From an uncultured Porphyromonadaceae bacterium (GTDB taxonomy: Bacteria > Bacteroidota > Bacteroidia > Bacteroidales > Muribaculaceae), in contig CANPGB010000011.1 of NCBI GenBank assembly GCA_947573485.1, positions 24,842-88,841 on the forward strand: 64,000 bases of DNA, written 5' to 3'. The position numbers and the translations under genes were made by a program. Positions 7,929 to 17,402 of the stretch are shown here, piece after piece. The first letter of the stretch is position 1. Each line of letters opens with the position of its first letter. The notes under the pieces were generated by a model. The model was given only the letters and a program-made list of their open reading frames with translations. It had not been told where the DNA came from and did not search any database.

Positions 7929-10214
7929 ATGATAAAGCATTACTTTAAAGTTGCTCTGCGCAATCTTGCGAAATATAAGATTCAGAACATAATCAGCATC
8001 CTCTCCATCGGAGTAAGTGCTGCTATTTTCTCCCTCGTTTCGCCATGCATGCTAATTATCGGCACCGATTCTCTTCTGAAACAGGATTATGTTGATAATT
8101 TAGCTATTTTGTCTGTTACAAATATTGAGCGAACACAAGAAGATCTCAGTTCATTCAATATATCCGGCCGGCAATTCAAAACGGTAGAAAAAGCGTTCCT
8201 TCCGGCGGCAGAAAAAAAATCAATGACTGTCAGCTCTGATAACTTTGACCCCATATCAGCAAACGCAGCACATGTAGATAATGAATTTCTACATTGGTGC
8301 GCCTATCGGTCGGCGGTTTCAGACAAGTTGGTGGAAAATATCGGCAACAACAAAGTGATAATCTCGCAGAACCTTGGCACTAAACTATTCGGAGACTACA
8401 AGAGTGCTGTTGGCAAGCAAATCAAAGTGCAGTATGCCGATGAAAACAATTCGGATACACGCACTTTTCAAATAGAAGATGTTATCGAGCAAATCCCGGT
8501 AAATGATTCCAAATTGCCCGGCAATGTTGATATATTCTATTCAGAGGATTTCGGTGCAAGATATAAAACGACAAACGCTTATCTCTTAATCAGGCCTAAT
8601 AATACGCTGAAAGATGTAGTAGACGAATTTGCCTCGTATTTCGGTGTCTCGGCGTCAGACATTTTTGTTGAGAAATATCGTGCGCGACATGAAAAGATTA
8701 ACTTTACTACTACGCTCGTCAGTCGTGCGATTATCTTTTTCCTGTATCTATTCGTGATAATCTCTTTGTCTTCAGCCTTACGTCAATGGCTGCAAATCTT
8801 CGCTATGCGTCAGCGGGAAATGGCCATACGAAAAACTCTTGGAAGTAAGAAGTGCCACATCCTTGGACTTTTTATCACAGAAGAACTCATTTCAATGGCC
8901 TTGGCATTCCTTTTGACAATACTTTGCTGCCTGTTGGTCGTCTCTTTCCTTGAAAACAATTTTCAGGAGATAATCAATACGATGAATTTTAATCGTGCAC
9001 AGATATTCAACTTTTCATCCTGTTGCTATCTCTCTATGATACTGATTTGCTTGATAGCAGATTGGTATGCGGTCATGCATATAGCTTCCAATAATTCAAA
9101 CCCCGCGCTTCAGATGAAGCCCAAAAAGCATCGTCTCCGCAATATCGGAATATGCATACAGATTGTAATCTGCATAATATTCCTGAGCATTACTGCTGTT
9201 TTGGCTTTAGGGTTCAACCGCATTGAGCGACAGCTCGGCATACCGTCAGACAAATCCAGATATGAGAACGGACTGATAATCCGTGCCGACAAGATGCCTG
9301 AATCTCAAATAATTCAGATTACGGAGGAATTAAAGCGTACTGGAAGCGTGGAGAGTGTGATTAATGCTTCCACCTCAGGGGCTTCAATCGAATATGCCGA
9401 CTCAACCCGGCGCTACGCAAAAGTATATTTTCAGCAAGGGAGCGAAGTTGTGGACTTTTACGGTTTGAATATCAATTATATTGACTGTCACCATCCTCTG
9501 CCACTGTTGGCGCTCGTAAGTCGAGAAATCAAAGATAAGATGACTGAAATCGGAGAGTGGGATAAAGAAAAGATTATGATTGACGGTATTCAATATACCC
9601 TTGCCGGCTGGTTTGAGCAAATGCCGTTTTGTGGGAGCCCTGCGGTAATTTTAACAGACCCTTCAAAAAACAATATCGATAAATGCCATTTCTATATTAT
9701 TCCTAAAGAAGGCATGGAGCATGAGGCAAAACAGGATATTAAGGAACTTATCGTCATGATAGCTCCCGAACGGCTTGATGCTTATCCCAAAAGCCTTTCT
9801 TTTGAACTGCTTGATTCATACAAGGCCGTGGCAGCTCTCAGTATTATAATCTACATCATACTCGGTATAAGCGTAATAAACACCGTGGCAACTATTTATG
9901 CTGCTATATCGCTTGACACGCGCCGACGAAGGAAGGAGATGGCGTTGAGAAAAATTAATGGTGCTAAAGCTAAAGACATATGTCGTATATTCGCTAAAAT
10001 ATATATCATAATCATGGGTATAAGCATAACAATTGCATTACCAATATCATGGATAATTATCGTTGCACTTAACGAGACGTTTGATTTTGATGCGTCTCCA
10101 TTCTTGACTTCGGTCTTCTCGATATTAATGTGCGCGGCTGCAATCTTCTTGACAATTTATTGGAAAATCAAAGATGTGATGAACGTCGACCCGGTAACAT
10201 ATCTTAAAGAGTGA
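7929..10214 (+). CDS. FtsX/MacB-type ABC transporter permease
   Basis: 761 aa with the Bacteroidetes FtsX-like layout: an N-terminal TM after MIKHYFKVALRNLAKYKIQN, a large periplasmic domain, three TM segments (about residues 265-380), a TM near 405-425, a second periplasmic domain and three C-terminal TMs. Conserved coupling segments RQREMAIRKTLGSKK and RRRKEMALRKINGAKAK occur before the TM bundles. It would work as a mechanotransmission permease with the ATPase at 11474-12148, moving a periplasmic substrate (drug, peptide or lipid) to the TolC-like duct. The 3' end overlaps the adaptor start. The substrate is unknown. Confidence 0.87.
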   Translation: MIKHYFKVALRNLAKYKIQNIISILSIGVSAAIFSLVSPCMLIIGTDSLLKQDYVDNLAILSVTNIERTQEDLSSFNISGRQFKTVEKAFLPAAEKKSMTVSSDNFDPISANAAHVDNEFLHWCAYRSAVSDKLVENIGNNKVIISQNLGTKLFGDYKSAVGKQIKVQYADENNSDTRTFQIEDVIEQIPVNDSKLPGNVDIFYSEDFGARYKTTNAYLLIRPNNTLKDVVDEFASYFGVSASDIFVEKYRARHEKINFTTTLVSRAIIFFLYLFVIISLSSALRQWLQIFAMRQREMAIRKTLGSKKCHILGLFITEELISMALAFLLTILCCLLVVSFLENNFQEIINTMNFNRAQIFNFSSCCYLSMILICLIADWYAVMHIASNNSNPALQMKPKKHRLRNIGICIQIVICIIFLSITAVLALGFNRIERQLGIPSDKSRYENGLIIRADKMPESQIIQITEELKRTGSVESVINASTSGASIEYADSTRRYAKVYFQQGSEVVDFYGLNINYIDCHHPLPLLALVSREIKDKMTEIGEWDKEKIMIDGIQYTLAGWFEQMPFCGSPAVILTDPSKNNIDKCHFYIIPKEGMEHEAKQDIKELIVMIAPERLDAYPKSLSFELLDSYKAVAALSIIIYIILGISVINTVATIYAAISLDTRRRRKEMALRKINGAKAKDICRIFAKIYIIIMGISITIALPISWIIIVALNETFDFDASPFLTSVFSILMCAAAIFLTIYWKIKDVMNVDPVTYLKE

Positions 10215-11470
10215 AAATGATGGATATAAAGAAAGATAAAAAGGCCTGGTATGGCCGGTATAAATACTACATAATTGCAGGGACATGCATTTGCGCCTTG
10301 ATAATCTATGCAGTTGCTATTCTCATAGGTCCACAACGCAGCCGTATAGACCGCAACCTTATTGAGGTGGGTGATGCCGTAGAAGCCGACTTTCTGGAAT
10401 ATGTGGATGCCGAAGGTGTTGCTATGCCTTTCAAGACAGTAAAAATCAATACGCTCGAAGCAGGATTTGTAGGCAAGATGATTGCCGAAGATGGCGCCTT
10501 ACTTAATAAAGGCGACACTATTCTTATACTTAATAATCCTGAACTTATGCGAACCATAAGCGATGAAGAAGACGAGTACCAGCGTCAGCAACGCCTGCTC
10601 AAGGAACAAGAGATTGAAATATCGCAAAAGTCGCTCACACTTCAGCAACTAAATCTTGATGTAAATTTCGAGATGACCGGTCTTGAAGACAAACGCAGGA
10701 TTGCCCGCGAAGAGTATCAGATGGGCATGAAAAGCAAAGCCGAATTCGATCTTTCTGAACGCGAATATGAATACCACAAAAATAAAGTGGAGCTGCAACG
10801 CAAGAATCTCATCCATGACTCCACTACAACCGCTCTTCGCCGCGAATTGCTCCAAGTAGACATGCAGCGTATAAAGACTAAACGAGACCGTGCTTTTGCC
10901 AGGAAAGAGGGGCTGATTGTGCGGGCTCCCATTTCCGGACAACTCAGTTTTCTTTCTGTTTCAGTGGGCGAACAAGTACCATCAGGTGCCAATGTGGGAG
11001 AAATAAAGGCCTTGGGTGACTTCAAGCTTCATGTATTGCTCAACGAATACTATGTTGACCGTATATCTACCGGACTTCGTGCCTGTATTTTAAACCATAA
11101 GGAGCAGTTTGCGATGCGTGTAAACCGTGTCGTACCGGAAATAAAAGATAAGAATTTCGACATAGAGCTTGTTTTCACTGATAAATACCCCGAAAATCTC
11201 CGTTTAGGCAAAAGCTATCGCGTTCAGATAGAATTAGGTCAGCCTGAGCAGGCTCTGGTAATTCCTAACGGCGACTTTTATAATTCAACTAACGGCAAAT
11301 GGATTTACAAAGTTGTTGACGGCGGCAGAAAAGCGGTCAAGACTTCCATTGTGCTGGGTAGAAAGAACCCGACCCAGTTCGAAGTTCTTTCAGGGCTCCA
11401 ACACGGCGACAAAGTGATTATAAACGGATACGGACAGCTCAACAACAAAGAAGAAATTATATTACAATAA
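10211..11470 (+). CDS. MacA/HlyD-like periplasmic adaptor
   Basis: 419 aa from a GTG at 10211 that overlaps the permease stop by 4 bp; ATG codons at 10217 and 10220 are alternatives. One TM (about residues 17-37) anchors it in the inner membrane. A lipoyl/barrel-sandwich half (GFVGKMIAEDGALLNKGDTILIL) is followed by a long coiled-coil hairpin (residues about 115-220), the second lipoyl half (GLIVRAPISGQLSFLSVSVGEQV) and a beta-barrel domain. It bridges permease and TolC-like protein. Confidence 0.87.
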   Translation: MKMMDIKKDKKAWYGRYKYYIIAGTCICALIIYAVAILIGPQRSRIDRNLIEVGDAVEADFLEYVDAEGVAMPFKTVKINTLEAGFVGKMIAEDGALLNKGDTILILNNPELMRTISDEEDEYQRQQRLLKEQEIEISQKSLTLQQLNLDVNFEMTGLEDKRRIAREEYQMGMKSKAEFDLSEREYEYHKNKVELQRKNLIHDSTTTALRRELLQVDMQRIKTKRDRAFARKEGLIVRAPISGQLSFLSVSVGEQVPSGANVGEIKALGDFKLHVLLNEYYVDRISTGLRACILNHKEQFAMRVNRVVPEIKDKNFDIELVFTDKYPENLRLGKSYRVQIELGQPEQALVIPNGDFYNSTNGKWIYKVVDGGRKAVKTSIVLGRKNPTQFEVLSGLQHGDKVIINGYGQLNNKEEIILQ

Positions 11471-11473
11471 GAT

Positions 11474-12148
11474 ATGATACAGATAGAAAATATTCAAAAG
11501 ATTTTTCACACAGATGAAGTTGAGACCTGGGCTCTCAACGATGTAAGTCTGAGAGTCCGTCCCGGTGAATTCCTCGCTATAATGGGGCCGAGCGGGTGTG
11601 GCAAGTCTACTCTGCTCAACATCCTGGGACTGCTTGACACGCCTTCCGGTGGCAAGTATATTCTCAACGGTACAGACGTGAGCCGTATGAAAGAAAACGA
11701 ACGCGTGGATTTGAGAAAAGGAGTCATCGGCTTCGTTTTCCAAAGCTTTAACCTTATTGATGAACTGACGGTGGAGGAAAACATCGAACTTCCACTTCTA
11801 TACATGGGTATCGAAAAAAACGAGCGCAAAGAAAAAGTAAGGGAGGCCATGGAACGTATGGGGATAGCGCACCGATGCAGACACTTCCCTGCACAACTCT
11901 CAGGTGGGCAACAGCAGCGTGCCGCCATAGCGAGGGCTGTAATCGCCAATCCTAAGATTATCCTTGCAGATGAGCCTACAGGCAACCTTGATTCTAAAAA
12001 TGGCAAGGAAGTAATGGAGCTTCTCTCTGAACTGCATAAAGAGAGCACTACCATAATTATGGTGACACACTCGCTACATGATGCCCAATTTGCCAACAGA
12101 ATAGTCAAACTATTTGATGGACATATCGTATCAGAACTCGATATGTAA
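11474..12148 (+). CDS. ABC transporter ATPase (MacB/LolD type)
   Basis: 224 aa with all nucleotide-binding motifs: Walker A GPSGCGKST (about residues 38-46), Q-loop FVFQSFN, signature LSGGQQQR, Walker B IILADEPTGNLDS and switch His in MVTHS. This is the MacB/LolD/FtsE class that partners FtsX-type permeases. It starts 3 nt after the adaptor stop. It energises the exporter; in this operon the ATPase is separate from the permease, unlike E. coli MacB, where the two are fused. Confidence 0.93.
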   Translation: MIQIENIQKIFHTDEVETWALNDVSLRVRPGEFLAIMGPSGCGKSTLLNILGLLDTPSGGKYILNGTDVSRMKENERVDLRKGVIGFVFQSFNLIDELTVEENIELPLLYMGIEKNERKEKVREAMERMGIAHRCRHFPAQLSGGQQQRAAIARAVIANPKIILADEPTGNLDSKNGKEVMELLSELHKESTTIIMVTHSLHDAQFANRIVKLFDGHIVSELDM

Positions 12149-12179
12149 AACTTCTGACTCGTTTGTCATAATTTATAGT

Positions 12180-12187
12180 TAACTTTG
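12180..12187 (+). promoter_or_regulatory. -7 element of the regulator gene
   Basis: TAACTTTG ends 4 nt before the ATG at 12192, implying a leaderless message. A TTTG at 12162-12165 is too close (14 bp) to be a standard -33. It suggests the regulator/kinase pair is made from a housekeeping promoter, independently of sigma-54. Confidence 0.5.
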
Positions 12188-12191
12188 CACT

Positions 12192-13535
12192 ATGACTGGA
12201 AAGAACGGGAAAATCCTTATCGTTGATGACAATGAAGATATTCTCTTATCGCTCAATATGTTGCTTAAGCATCATGTTGAAGCCGTCCGTGTAACCCCGA
12301 ATCCGGAGCGCATCGGTGAGCTTATGGATACCTTTGATCCCGACGTGGTGATTCTTGACATGAATTTCAAACGTAATCAAAGCAGCGGAGAGGAAGGTTT
12401 TCATTGGCTCAAATACATACTCAAAAAATGTCCCGACACAGTAGTCCTTCTCATCACAGCATATGTCAATACTGAAATTGTTGTCAGAGGAATTAAAGCC
12501 GGTGCTACTGATTTCATACCAAAACCATGGGACAATCTCCGACTTTTGGATATTATAAAAAGTGGCGTAAAATTGAGGTTATCGCGCCGCAACGCTATGC
12601 CACAACACCATTCCTCTTCCATCCCGGCCTTGATTGGGGAAAGCCATCAGATGCGATTGCTGAAAGAGCAAATTGTAAAAATAGGAGCCACCGAAGCCAA
12701 TGTCTTGATAACCGGTGAGAATGGCACCGGCAAAGATGTGGTTGCTCATCTTCTGCATCTTTCCTCGCCTCGCCGCGATAGTCATTTTGTGACGATTGAT
12801 TTAGGAACGATTCCCGAACAGCTTTTTGAGAGCGAACTGTTCGGATACGAAAAAGGTGCTTTTACTGATGCAAAGACAGCAAAGGGCGGGCGAATGGAGT
12901 CGGCTCATACCGGAACCATGTTTCTCGATGAAATTGGCAATCTAACGCAATCTATGCAGCAAAAATTACTCACTGCAATCGAGAAACGGCAAATTACGCG
13001 ATTAGGTTCCAATAAATTGAGACCTATAGATGTGCGAATTATCGCAGCCTCCAATGCAGATATTCCGCAGATGGTGGCCGACGGCACATTCCGGCAAGAT
13101 TTACTGTATCGGATTCACACCTTTGAACTCCATTTGCCTCCTCTCAGGGAAAGAGGAAACGATATAATCCTTTTGGCAGAATACTTTGCGAATCAAATTG
13201 CAGAAAGGTATCACCTCGCAAATAATACAATAAGCGAGAGTGCTAAGTCAAAACTGCTTAAACACAATTGGCCGGGGAACGTTCGTGAACTTCAGCATGT
13301 CATGGAACGGGCGATGATTCTCGCTTCTGACAGGTCAATTACTTCTGATGATATCGATTTTCCAAGAAACATCAAGTCAAAAGATTCATCTGAAACTTTA
13401 AATCTCGCGACTCTTGAGAAAAAAACAATATTGACCGCAATTGACCAGGCTAACGGAAATCTTTCAACAGCAGCTTCGTTGCTCGGTATAACCCGTTATG
13501 CGCTATACCGCAAAATAGAGAAATACGGATTATGA
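12192..13535 (+). CDS. NtrC-family sigma-54-dependent response regulator
   Basis: 447 aa in three domains. Receiver (1-120) with acidic pocket Asp12/Asp13, phospho-acceptor Asp56 (VVILDMNF), Thr89 and Lys111 (IPKPW). AAA+ domain (about 145-375) with Walker A GENGTGKD, a sigma-54-contact loop GAFTDA (GAFTGA variant), Walker B TMFLDEIGNL and R-finger region. Fis-type HTH at the C-terminus (NGNLSTAASLLGITRYALYRKIEKYGL region). When phosphorylated it should hexamerise and open sigma-54 promoters. The obvious target is the promoter at 6410-6426. Its stop overlaps the kinase start by 4 bp. Confidence 0.93.
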   Translation: MTGKNGKILIVDDNEDILLSLNMLLKHHVEAVRVTPNPERIGELMDTFDPDVVILDMNFKRNQSSGEEGFHWLKYILKKCPDTVVLLITAYVNTEIVVRGIKAGATDFIPKPWDNLRLLDIIKSGVKLRLSRRNAMPQHHSSSIPALIGESHQMRLLKEQIVKIGATEANVLITGENGTGKDVVAHLLHLSSPRRDSHFVTIDLGTIPEQLFESELFGYEKGAFTDAKTAKGGRMESAHTGTMFLDEIGNLTQSMQQKLLTAIEKRQITRLGSNKLRPIDVRIIAASNADIPQMVADGTFRQDLLYRIHTFELHLPPLRERGNDIILLAEYFANQIAERYHLANNTISESAKSKLLKHNWPGNVRELQHVMERAMILASDRSITSDDIDFPRNIKSKDSSETLNLATLEKKTILTAIDQANGNLSTAASLLGITRYALYRKIEKYGL

Positions 13536-14695
13536 GGGAATGGTTCGCGCGTAAATCAAACAATAGGCTGCGACAAATGCTCCAATCGGTGAGAAGCCGT
13601 GATTTTTCGCTTCGTATGCCTGAAGAGCGGCTTCACGGCTCTGAGCGAGAACTTGCAAAGGAGATAAATAACGTTTTGACTGATTTCCGTAGACAAATGC
13701 TTAATCAGGAGAGACGCTATGGCCACTATGAAGCAATACTTGACACAATAACTACAGCAATAATCATTGCAGATGAAAACGGAGATGTGGGATTCATGAA
13801 CCGTAAGGCTGTGGAAAGTCTATGTGGTTTCCGTATTAACAATATTACTTCCTTGGCAGCATTAGACCCGGAATTGCCAGCTGAACTCCGTTCGTTGGCT
13901 CCTGGCGATGTAAAATTACATACATTGAAAGCCAATGGAAAAGAATTCAATGTCAAGATTTCGATGGTTAGATATTGCATAGATGGCGAATATTCATATT
14001 TGTATTCTATAGAAGATGTCTACCAACTGATGCTGCAAAATGAGATTGAAGCCCAGAGAAAACTCGTCAGAGTCCTTACACATGAGATTATGAATTCGCT
14101 CTCGCCTATCATCTCACTATCCGACTCCCTGTGCAAAGCCATCTCTAACCCTGACGAAGAAACGGCTATAGCACTTAAAACAATATATCGCCGAGGACAA
14201 GGACTACTGTCGTTTGTCGAGAATTATCGTAAGCTGTCGAGGGTTTCTGCTCCAAAACTTGAGTGGGTCAAAATTGATGACATTTTCAATGATATGAGCA
14301 AACTGTTCCCCGAGACATTCATAACCTATATTGTGTCGGATCCTGATCTTCAACTCCGTATAGACCGCGACCAGATATTACAGGTTATGATTAACCTCAT
14401 AAAGAATGCCATTGAAGCGTGTGAAGACAATCCCGCTATAACAGTTTCTTCAATTGCAAATCATTCACAAAGATGTCTCTTCATTTCGGTAGCAGACAAT
14501 GGCTGCGGCATAAATGTTGAGTCGGAGGACAGTGTTTTTCTTCCATTTTACACAACAAAACCTGATGGCAGTGGAATTGGGCTCAGTATTTCCCGGCAAA
14601 TCATAACTCAGCATGGAGGCTCAATAAAATTTGAGCCGGCTGACGTCGGAGCCAAAGTTACTATCCGATTGCCTCTTATAGAATATCGTATCTGA
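13532..14695 (+). CDS. soluble PAS-containing histidine kinase
   Basis: 387 aa; ATGA overlap with the regulator gene. No transmembrane segment is apparent, so it is probably cytoplasmic. A PAS-like domain spans about residues 60-165, the HisKA motif VLTHEIMNSLSP carries the phospho-His at 184, followed by N-box NLIKNAIEAC, G1 DNGCGI, F/G2 FYTTKPDGSGIGLSI. This is the NtrB/ZraS-like HPK class that pairs with NtrC-type regulators. It should phosphorylate the regulator encoded just upstream; the signal is unknown. Last gene of the A+T-rich block. Confidence 0.92.
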   Translation: MREWFARKSNNRLRQMLQSVRSRDFSLRMPEERLHGSERELAKEINNVLTDFRRQMLNQERRYGHYEAILDTITTAIIIADENGDVGFMNRKAVESLCGFRINNITSLAALDPELPAELRSLAPGDVKLHTLKANGKEFNVKISMVRYCIDGEYSYLYSIEDVYQLMLQNEIEAQRKLVRVLTHEIMNSLSPIISLSDSLCKAISNPDEETAIALKTIYRRGQGLLSFVENYRKLSRVSAPKLEWVKIDDIFNDMSKLFPETFITYIVSDPDLQLRIDRDQILQVMINLIKNAIEACEDNPAITVSSIANHSQRCLFISVADNGCGINVESEDSVFLPFYTTKPDGSGIGLSISRQIITQHGGSIKFEPADVGAKVTIRLPLIEYRI

Positions 14696-14745
14696 TAATG
14701 AACTTCCACATTTCCCTTTCACGGTACATTCATCTCCTGATATCT

Positions 14746-14786
14746 AAAAACAGCAGCGGTGCAGCCCGGCTTGGGGTGCACCGCTG
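14746..14786 (-). terminator. rho-independent terminator of the GH2 gene
   Basis: A perfect 10-bp stem (CAGCGGTGCA/TGCACCGCTG, 14754-14786) is followed on the minus strand by TGCTGTTTTTAG. It lies 20 bp past the GH2 stop, convergent to the kinase gene. Confidence 0.85.
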
Positions 14787-14805
14787 TCGTGTTATGAAAG
14801 GGGGC

Positions 14806-17358
14806 TTAGAGAGTCTTTTCAGTAATGTTCCAGCCGTCGATAGTGATGGTGGCATCGGCGGGCAGGCGGCACTCTACGGTGCGGGTCTCGCCCGGTGCGA
14901 GCGAAATGTAGTTGTCGCTCCAGCGTGCAGGCGCTATCAGCTTGCCCTCGGCGTCCTTGGCTGCCAGACGGTTGAAGAACGAAACCTCATTGCCGGGGTT
15001 GTGCAGGCTCACCTTCACGAGGTCGCCGTCGCGCTCAACGCTTGTCTCAAGCTCTATGACGGGGAGCTTTGAGAGTGCCGAGAAGTCGGCGTGGCGGGCA
15101 ACGGGAGTGCTTACCCAATTGGTCTTATCCCAGGCGTGAACATCGCTGTCATGGGGCAGCACATAGAAGTTGCGGGCCACCTCGGCGTCATTTTTGTCGG
15201 CGAGTGTGAGGAACACGAAGTCGAGGTCGGCGGGAGTAGGCACGTCGAACACCTTGACCACGGTATAAGGCTCGATATTCACGGTGGCCTCCTCGGTCAC
15301 GGGAGTGCCCGTACCGGCGGCGTAGCGTGTCATGCGCGCCTTGAGTTCAGCGGCTTCGGCGCTCTCGTTCACGGCAACCACGGCCTTGCTGTCGTAGTCA
15401 TAGATGAGCTGCAGCGGTGCGTTGGAGTTGCGCAGCGAGTAGTAGGCCGAAGTGGGCACGAGGTAGTGGTCGTAGAGCTGCCAGTACATCGAGGGCCATG
15501 CCGAGTTGAGCATCCACTGCACGATGCCCGTAGCCTGCGGTATGCGGGCGCGGAAAGCCTCGAACATAGTGCGGGTGCCGTCGTAGTTGAGCCACTCGGC
15601 CTTGCGCACATAGTCGTTGAAATCCTTGGCGCCGCCAAGACGGCGGTTGATAACCGAGGTGAGGGTGTCGGCCTTGTTCATATCCGAAGCAGAGGTAGTG
15701 CAGTGGTAGTCCCACACTTCGTTCACGGGCCATACATTGTCGTCGCCCACCATGCGGCGCACCGATTCGCGCTGCGGTATGTTGGCGCCGATGCCCGTCT
15801 CAGTGTTCCAGCCGAAAGCTCCGCCGGGAGCCTTGGGGTCGTACCAGTATCCGGGAGCCACATATTCGTAGGGGCCTGCCATTTTCGTTCCCGACGGGCC
15901 CGATATGGTGCTCGTCTTAGCCTTGGCGGCGGTGATCACGGGGCGGTCGTCGAGCTTCTCGAGCACCTTCACATAGCGCTCTTCGAGTTCGGGGCGGGGG
16001 AGCATATCCGAGCCCACAAACCAGCCTGCTATCGAGGGGTGGTTGCGCAGCCACTCCACCTGGTCGCCCAGCGAGCGGGCAATGAGGTCCATGTCGGCCT
16101 CGGCCTTTATGCCGCCGTATATGTCGCAGGGCGAGCCGAGGTAGTTCTCCCACTCCCAGTGGCAGCTCCAGCCCGTGAAAGCCAGCATGCCGTATTTGTC
16201 GCACATGTCGTAGATGTCTTCCGACGTGCCCCAGATGTTCTCGAAGCGGATAGAGTTGAGGTTCATGTCGCGCACATACTGCACTTCGAGCTCGTTGCGT
16301 GCCGAGTCGTTGCGGAGGAAGATGTCGTCGGTCCAGCCTGCGCTGCGCACCAGCACCGGCTTGCCGTTGAGGCGGAAACCGCGGTGGCCTTCGGGAGTAA
16401 AGTAGCTTTCAATCTCGCGTATGCCGAAGTTCACGCTCTCCTTGTCGGAAGTCTTGCCCTTGATGTCGAAGGCGAGGTTCATCTCATACATCTCAGCCTC
16501 GCCAAGATTGTTGCACCACCACAGGCGCGGGTTCTCGACGTGGAGGGCGGCAACATCGTCGGCCGTGAGGGTCACAGTGCGGCTCTCACGGGGTGCCAGA
16601 GTGATTTCCTTGCTTATGTCGCGGCCGTCGAAAGAGGCGCGGAGCGTGCCCGTCACTTCCTTGTCGGAGCGGTTCACGAGAGTGGCTTCGAGGGTTAGCC
16701 ATGCCTCGCCGAGGGTTTCCTTGTTGATTTTGCTTTTCACGGCGGGAGCCTTGATGTCGACATCGCCGGTAACGCGAACGGTCACGGGGCGGAAGATACC
16801 CATGCTCTCGTCGGCCGGACGCGGATTCCAGTCGACGAAGCCTATGTTGGGCTCACCGGGCTGAGCGCGGTAAACCTTGAAGGCCACCGTGTTATTCTTG
16901 CCTACGTAGGGGGTGATGTCTACGCTGTGGCGGCGGAAAGTACCTGCCAAAGTATCGGCCGATGCAACCTTGTTGCCGTTCACCCACACGTCGGCGCGGT
17001 ACGAGATACCGTCGATGTCGAGCGACACGTGCTTGTCATCAGCGAGCGAGGGCAGCTCAAACGAGGTCTGATACCACCATGGTTGGTCGAAGGGAGTGCG
17101 GTCGAAATCCTTGTAGTTGGTGCCGTCGAGTATGTCGGCAGGGATTGCGCCGTTGTCGTAGAGCACTGCCATTACGGTCGAGGGTACAGAAGCGTCGTAC
17201 CACCCGCTGACGTCGGTAGAGCCCGAGGCGTCGGTGTCGGCAACGGCTGCCGACTGCACTTTCCAGCCGTCGGAGAGCTGCACCTCGTACACCTCTTTCT
17301 CCGTGCAGCCCATGGCTATGAGCCCAAGGCCGATGGCGGTGAGTTTCAATGTTTTCAT
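14806..17358 (-). CDS. GH2 lipoprotein glycosidase, exo-beta-D-glucosaminidase type
   Basis: 850 aa with lipoprotein leader (LGLIAMGCTE). GH2 architecture: sugar-binding jelly roll (~25-200), Ig-like domain (~205-310), TIM barrel (~320-640) and further beta domains. The acid/base position reads WFVGSDML with Asp451 instead of the usual Asn-Glu, and the nucleophile is Glu520 in FGWNTETGIG; this Asp plus GWNTET pattern is the hallmark of exo-chitosanase/CsxA-type enzymes rather than beta-galactosidases or mannosidases. It would trim non-reducing glucosamine from chitosan-like or deacetylated glycans at the cell surface or periplasm. A ROK kinase gene lies 44 bp upstream in the same operon. Confidence 0.85.
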   Translation of the reverse strand: MKTLKLTAIGLGLIAMGCTEKEVYEVQLSDGWKVQSAAVADTDASGSTDVSGWYDASVPSTVMAVLYDNGAIPADILDGTNYKDFDRTPFDQPWWYQTSFELPSLADDKHVSLDIDGISYRADVWVNGNKVASADTLAGTFRRHSVDITPYVGKNNTVAFKVYRAQPGEPNIGFVDWNPRPADESMGIFRPVTVRVTGDVDIKAPAVKSKINKETLGEAWLTLEATLVNRSDKEVTGTLRASFDGRDISKEITLAPRESRTVTLTADDVAALHVENPRLWWCNNLGEAEMYEMNLAFDIKGKTSDKESVNFGIREIESYFTPEGHRGFRLNGKPVLVRSAGWTDDIFLRNDSARNELEVQYVRDMNLNSIRFENIWGTSEDIYDMCDKYGMLAFTGWSCHWEWENYLGSPCDIYGGIKAEADMDLIARSLGDQVEWLRNHPSIAGWFVGSDMLPRPELEERYVKVLEKLDDRPVITAAKAKTSTISGPSGTKMAGPYEYVAPGYWYDPKAPGGAFGWNTETGIGANIPQRESVRRMVGDDNVWPVNEVWDYHCTTSASDMNKADTLTSVINRRLGGAKDFNDYVRKAEWLNYDGTRTMFEAFRARIPQATGIVQWMLNSAWPSMYWQLYDHYLVPTSAYYSLRNSNAPLQLIYDYDSKAVVAVNESAEAAELKARMTRYAAGTGTPVTEEATVNIEPYTVVKVFDVPTPADLDFVFLTLADKNDAEVARNFYVLPHDSDVHAWDKTNWVSTPVARHADFSALSKLPVIELETSVERDGDLVKVSLHNPGNEVSFFNRLAAKDAEGKLIAPARWSDNYISLAPGETRTVECRLPADATITIDGWNITEKTL

Positions 17359-17402
17359 AAAACTTTAAATGGTAGTTTTTTGGTAATTGTGATAATGGTT
17401 TT

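Noticed and set aside
6280..14700. Integrative conjugative element at tRNA-Ser
   Set aside because: No integrase, relaxase or conjugation gene, and no far-end copy of the tRNA 3' end near 14.7 kb; only the duplicated site and base composition hint at integration.
15091..16698. 535-aa open frame antisense to the GH2 gene
   Set aside because: It mirrors the G+C-rich codons of the GH2 gene; the translation is Val/His/Ala-rich without motifs, signal or promoter, while the opposite strand has clear catalytic residues.
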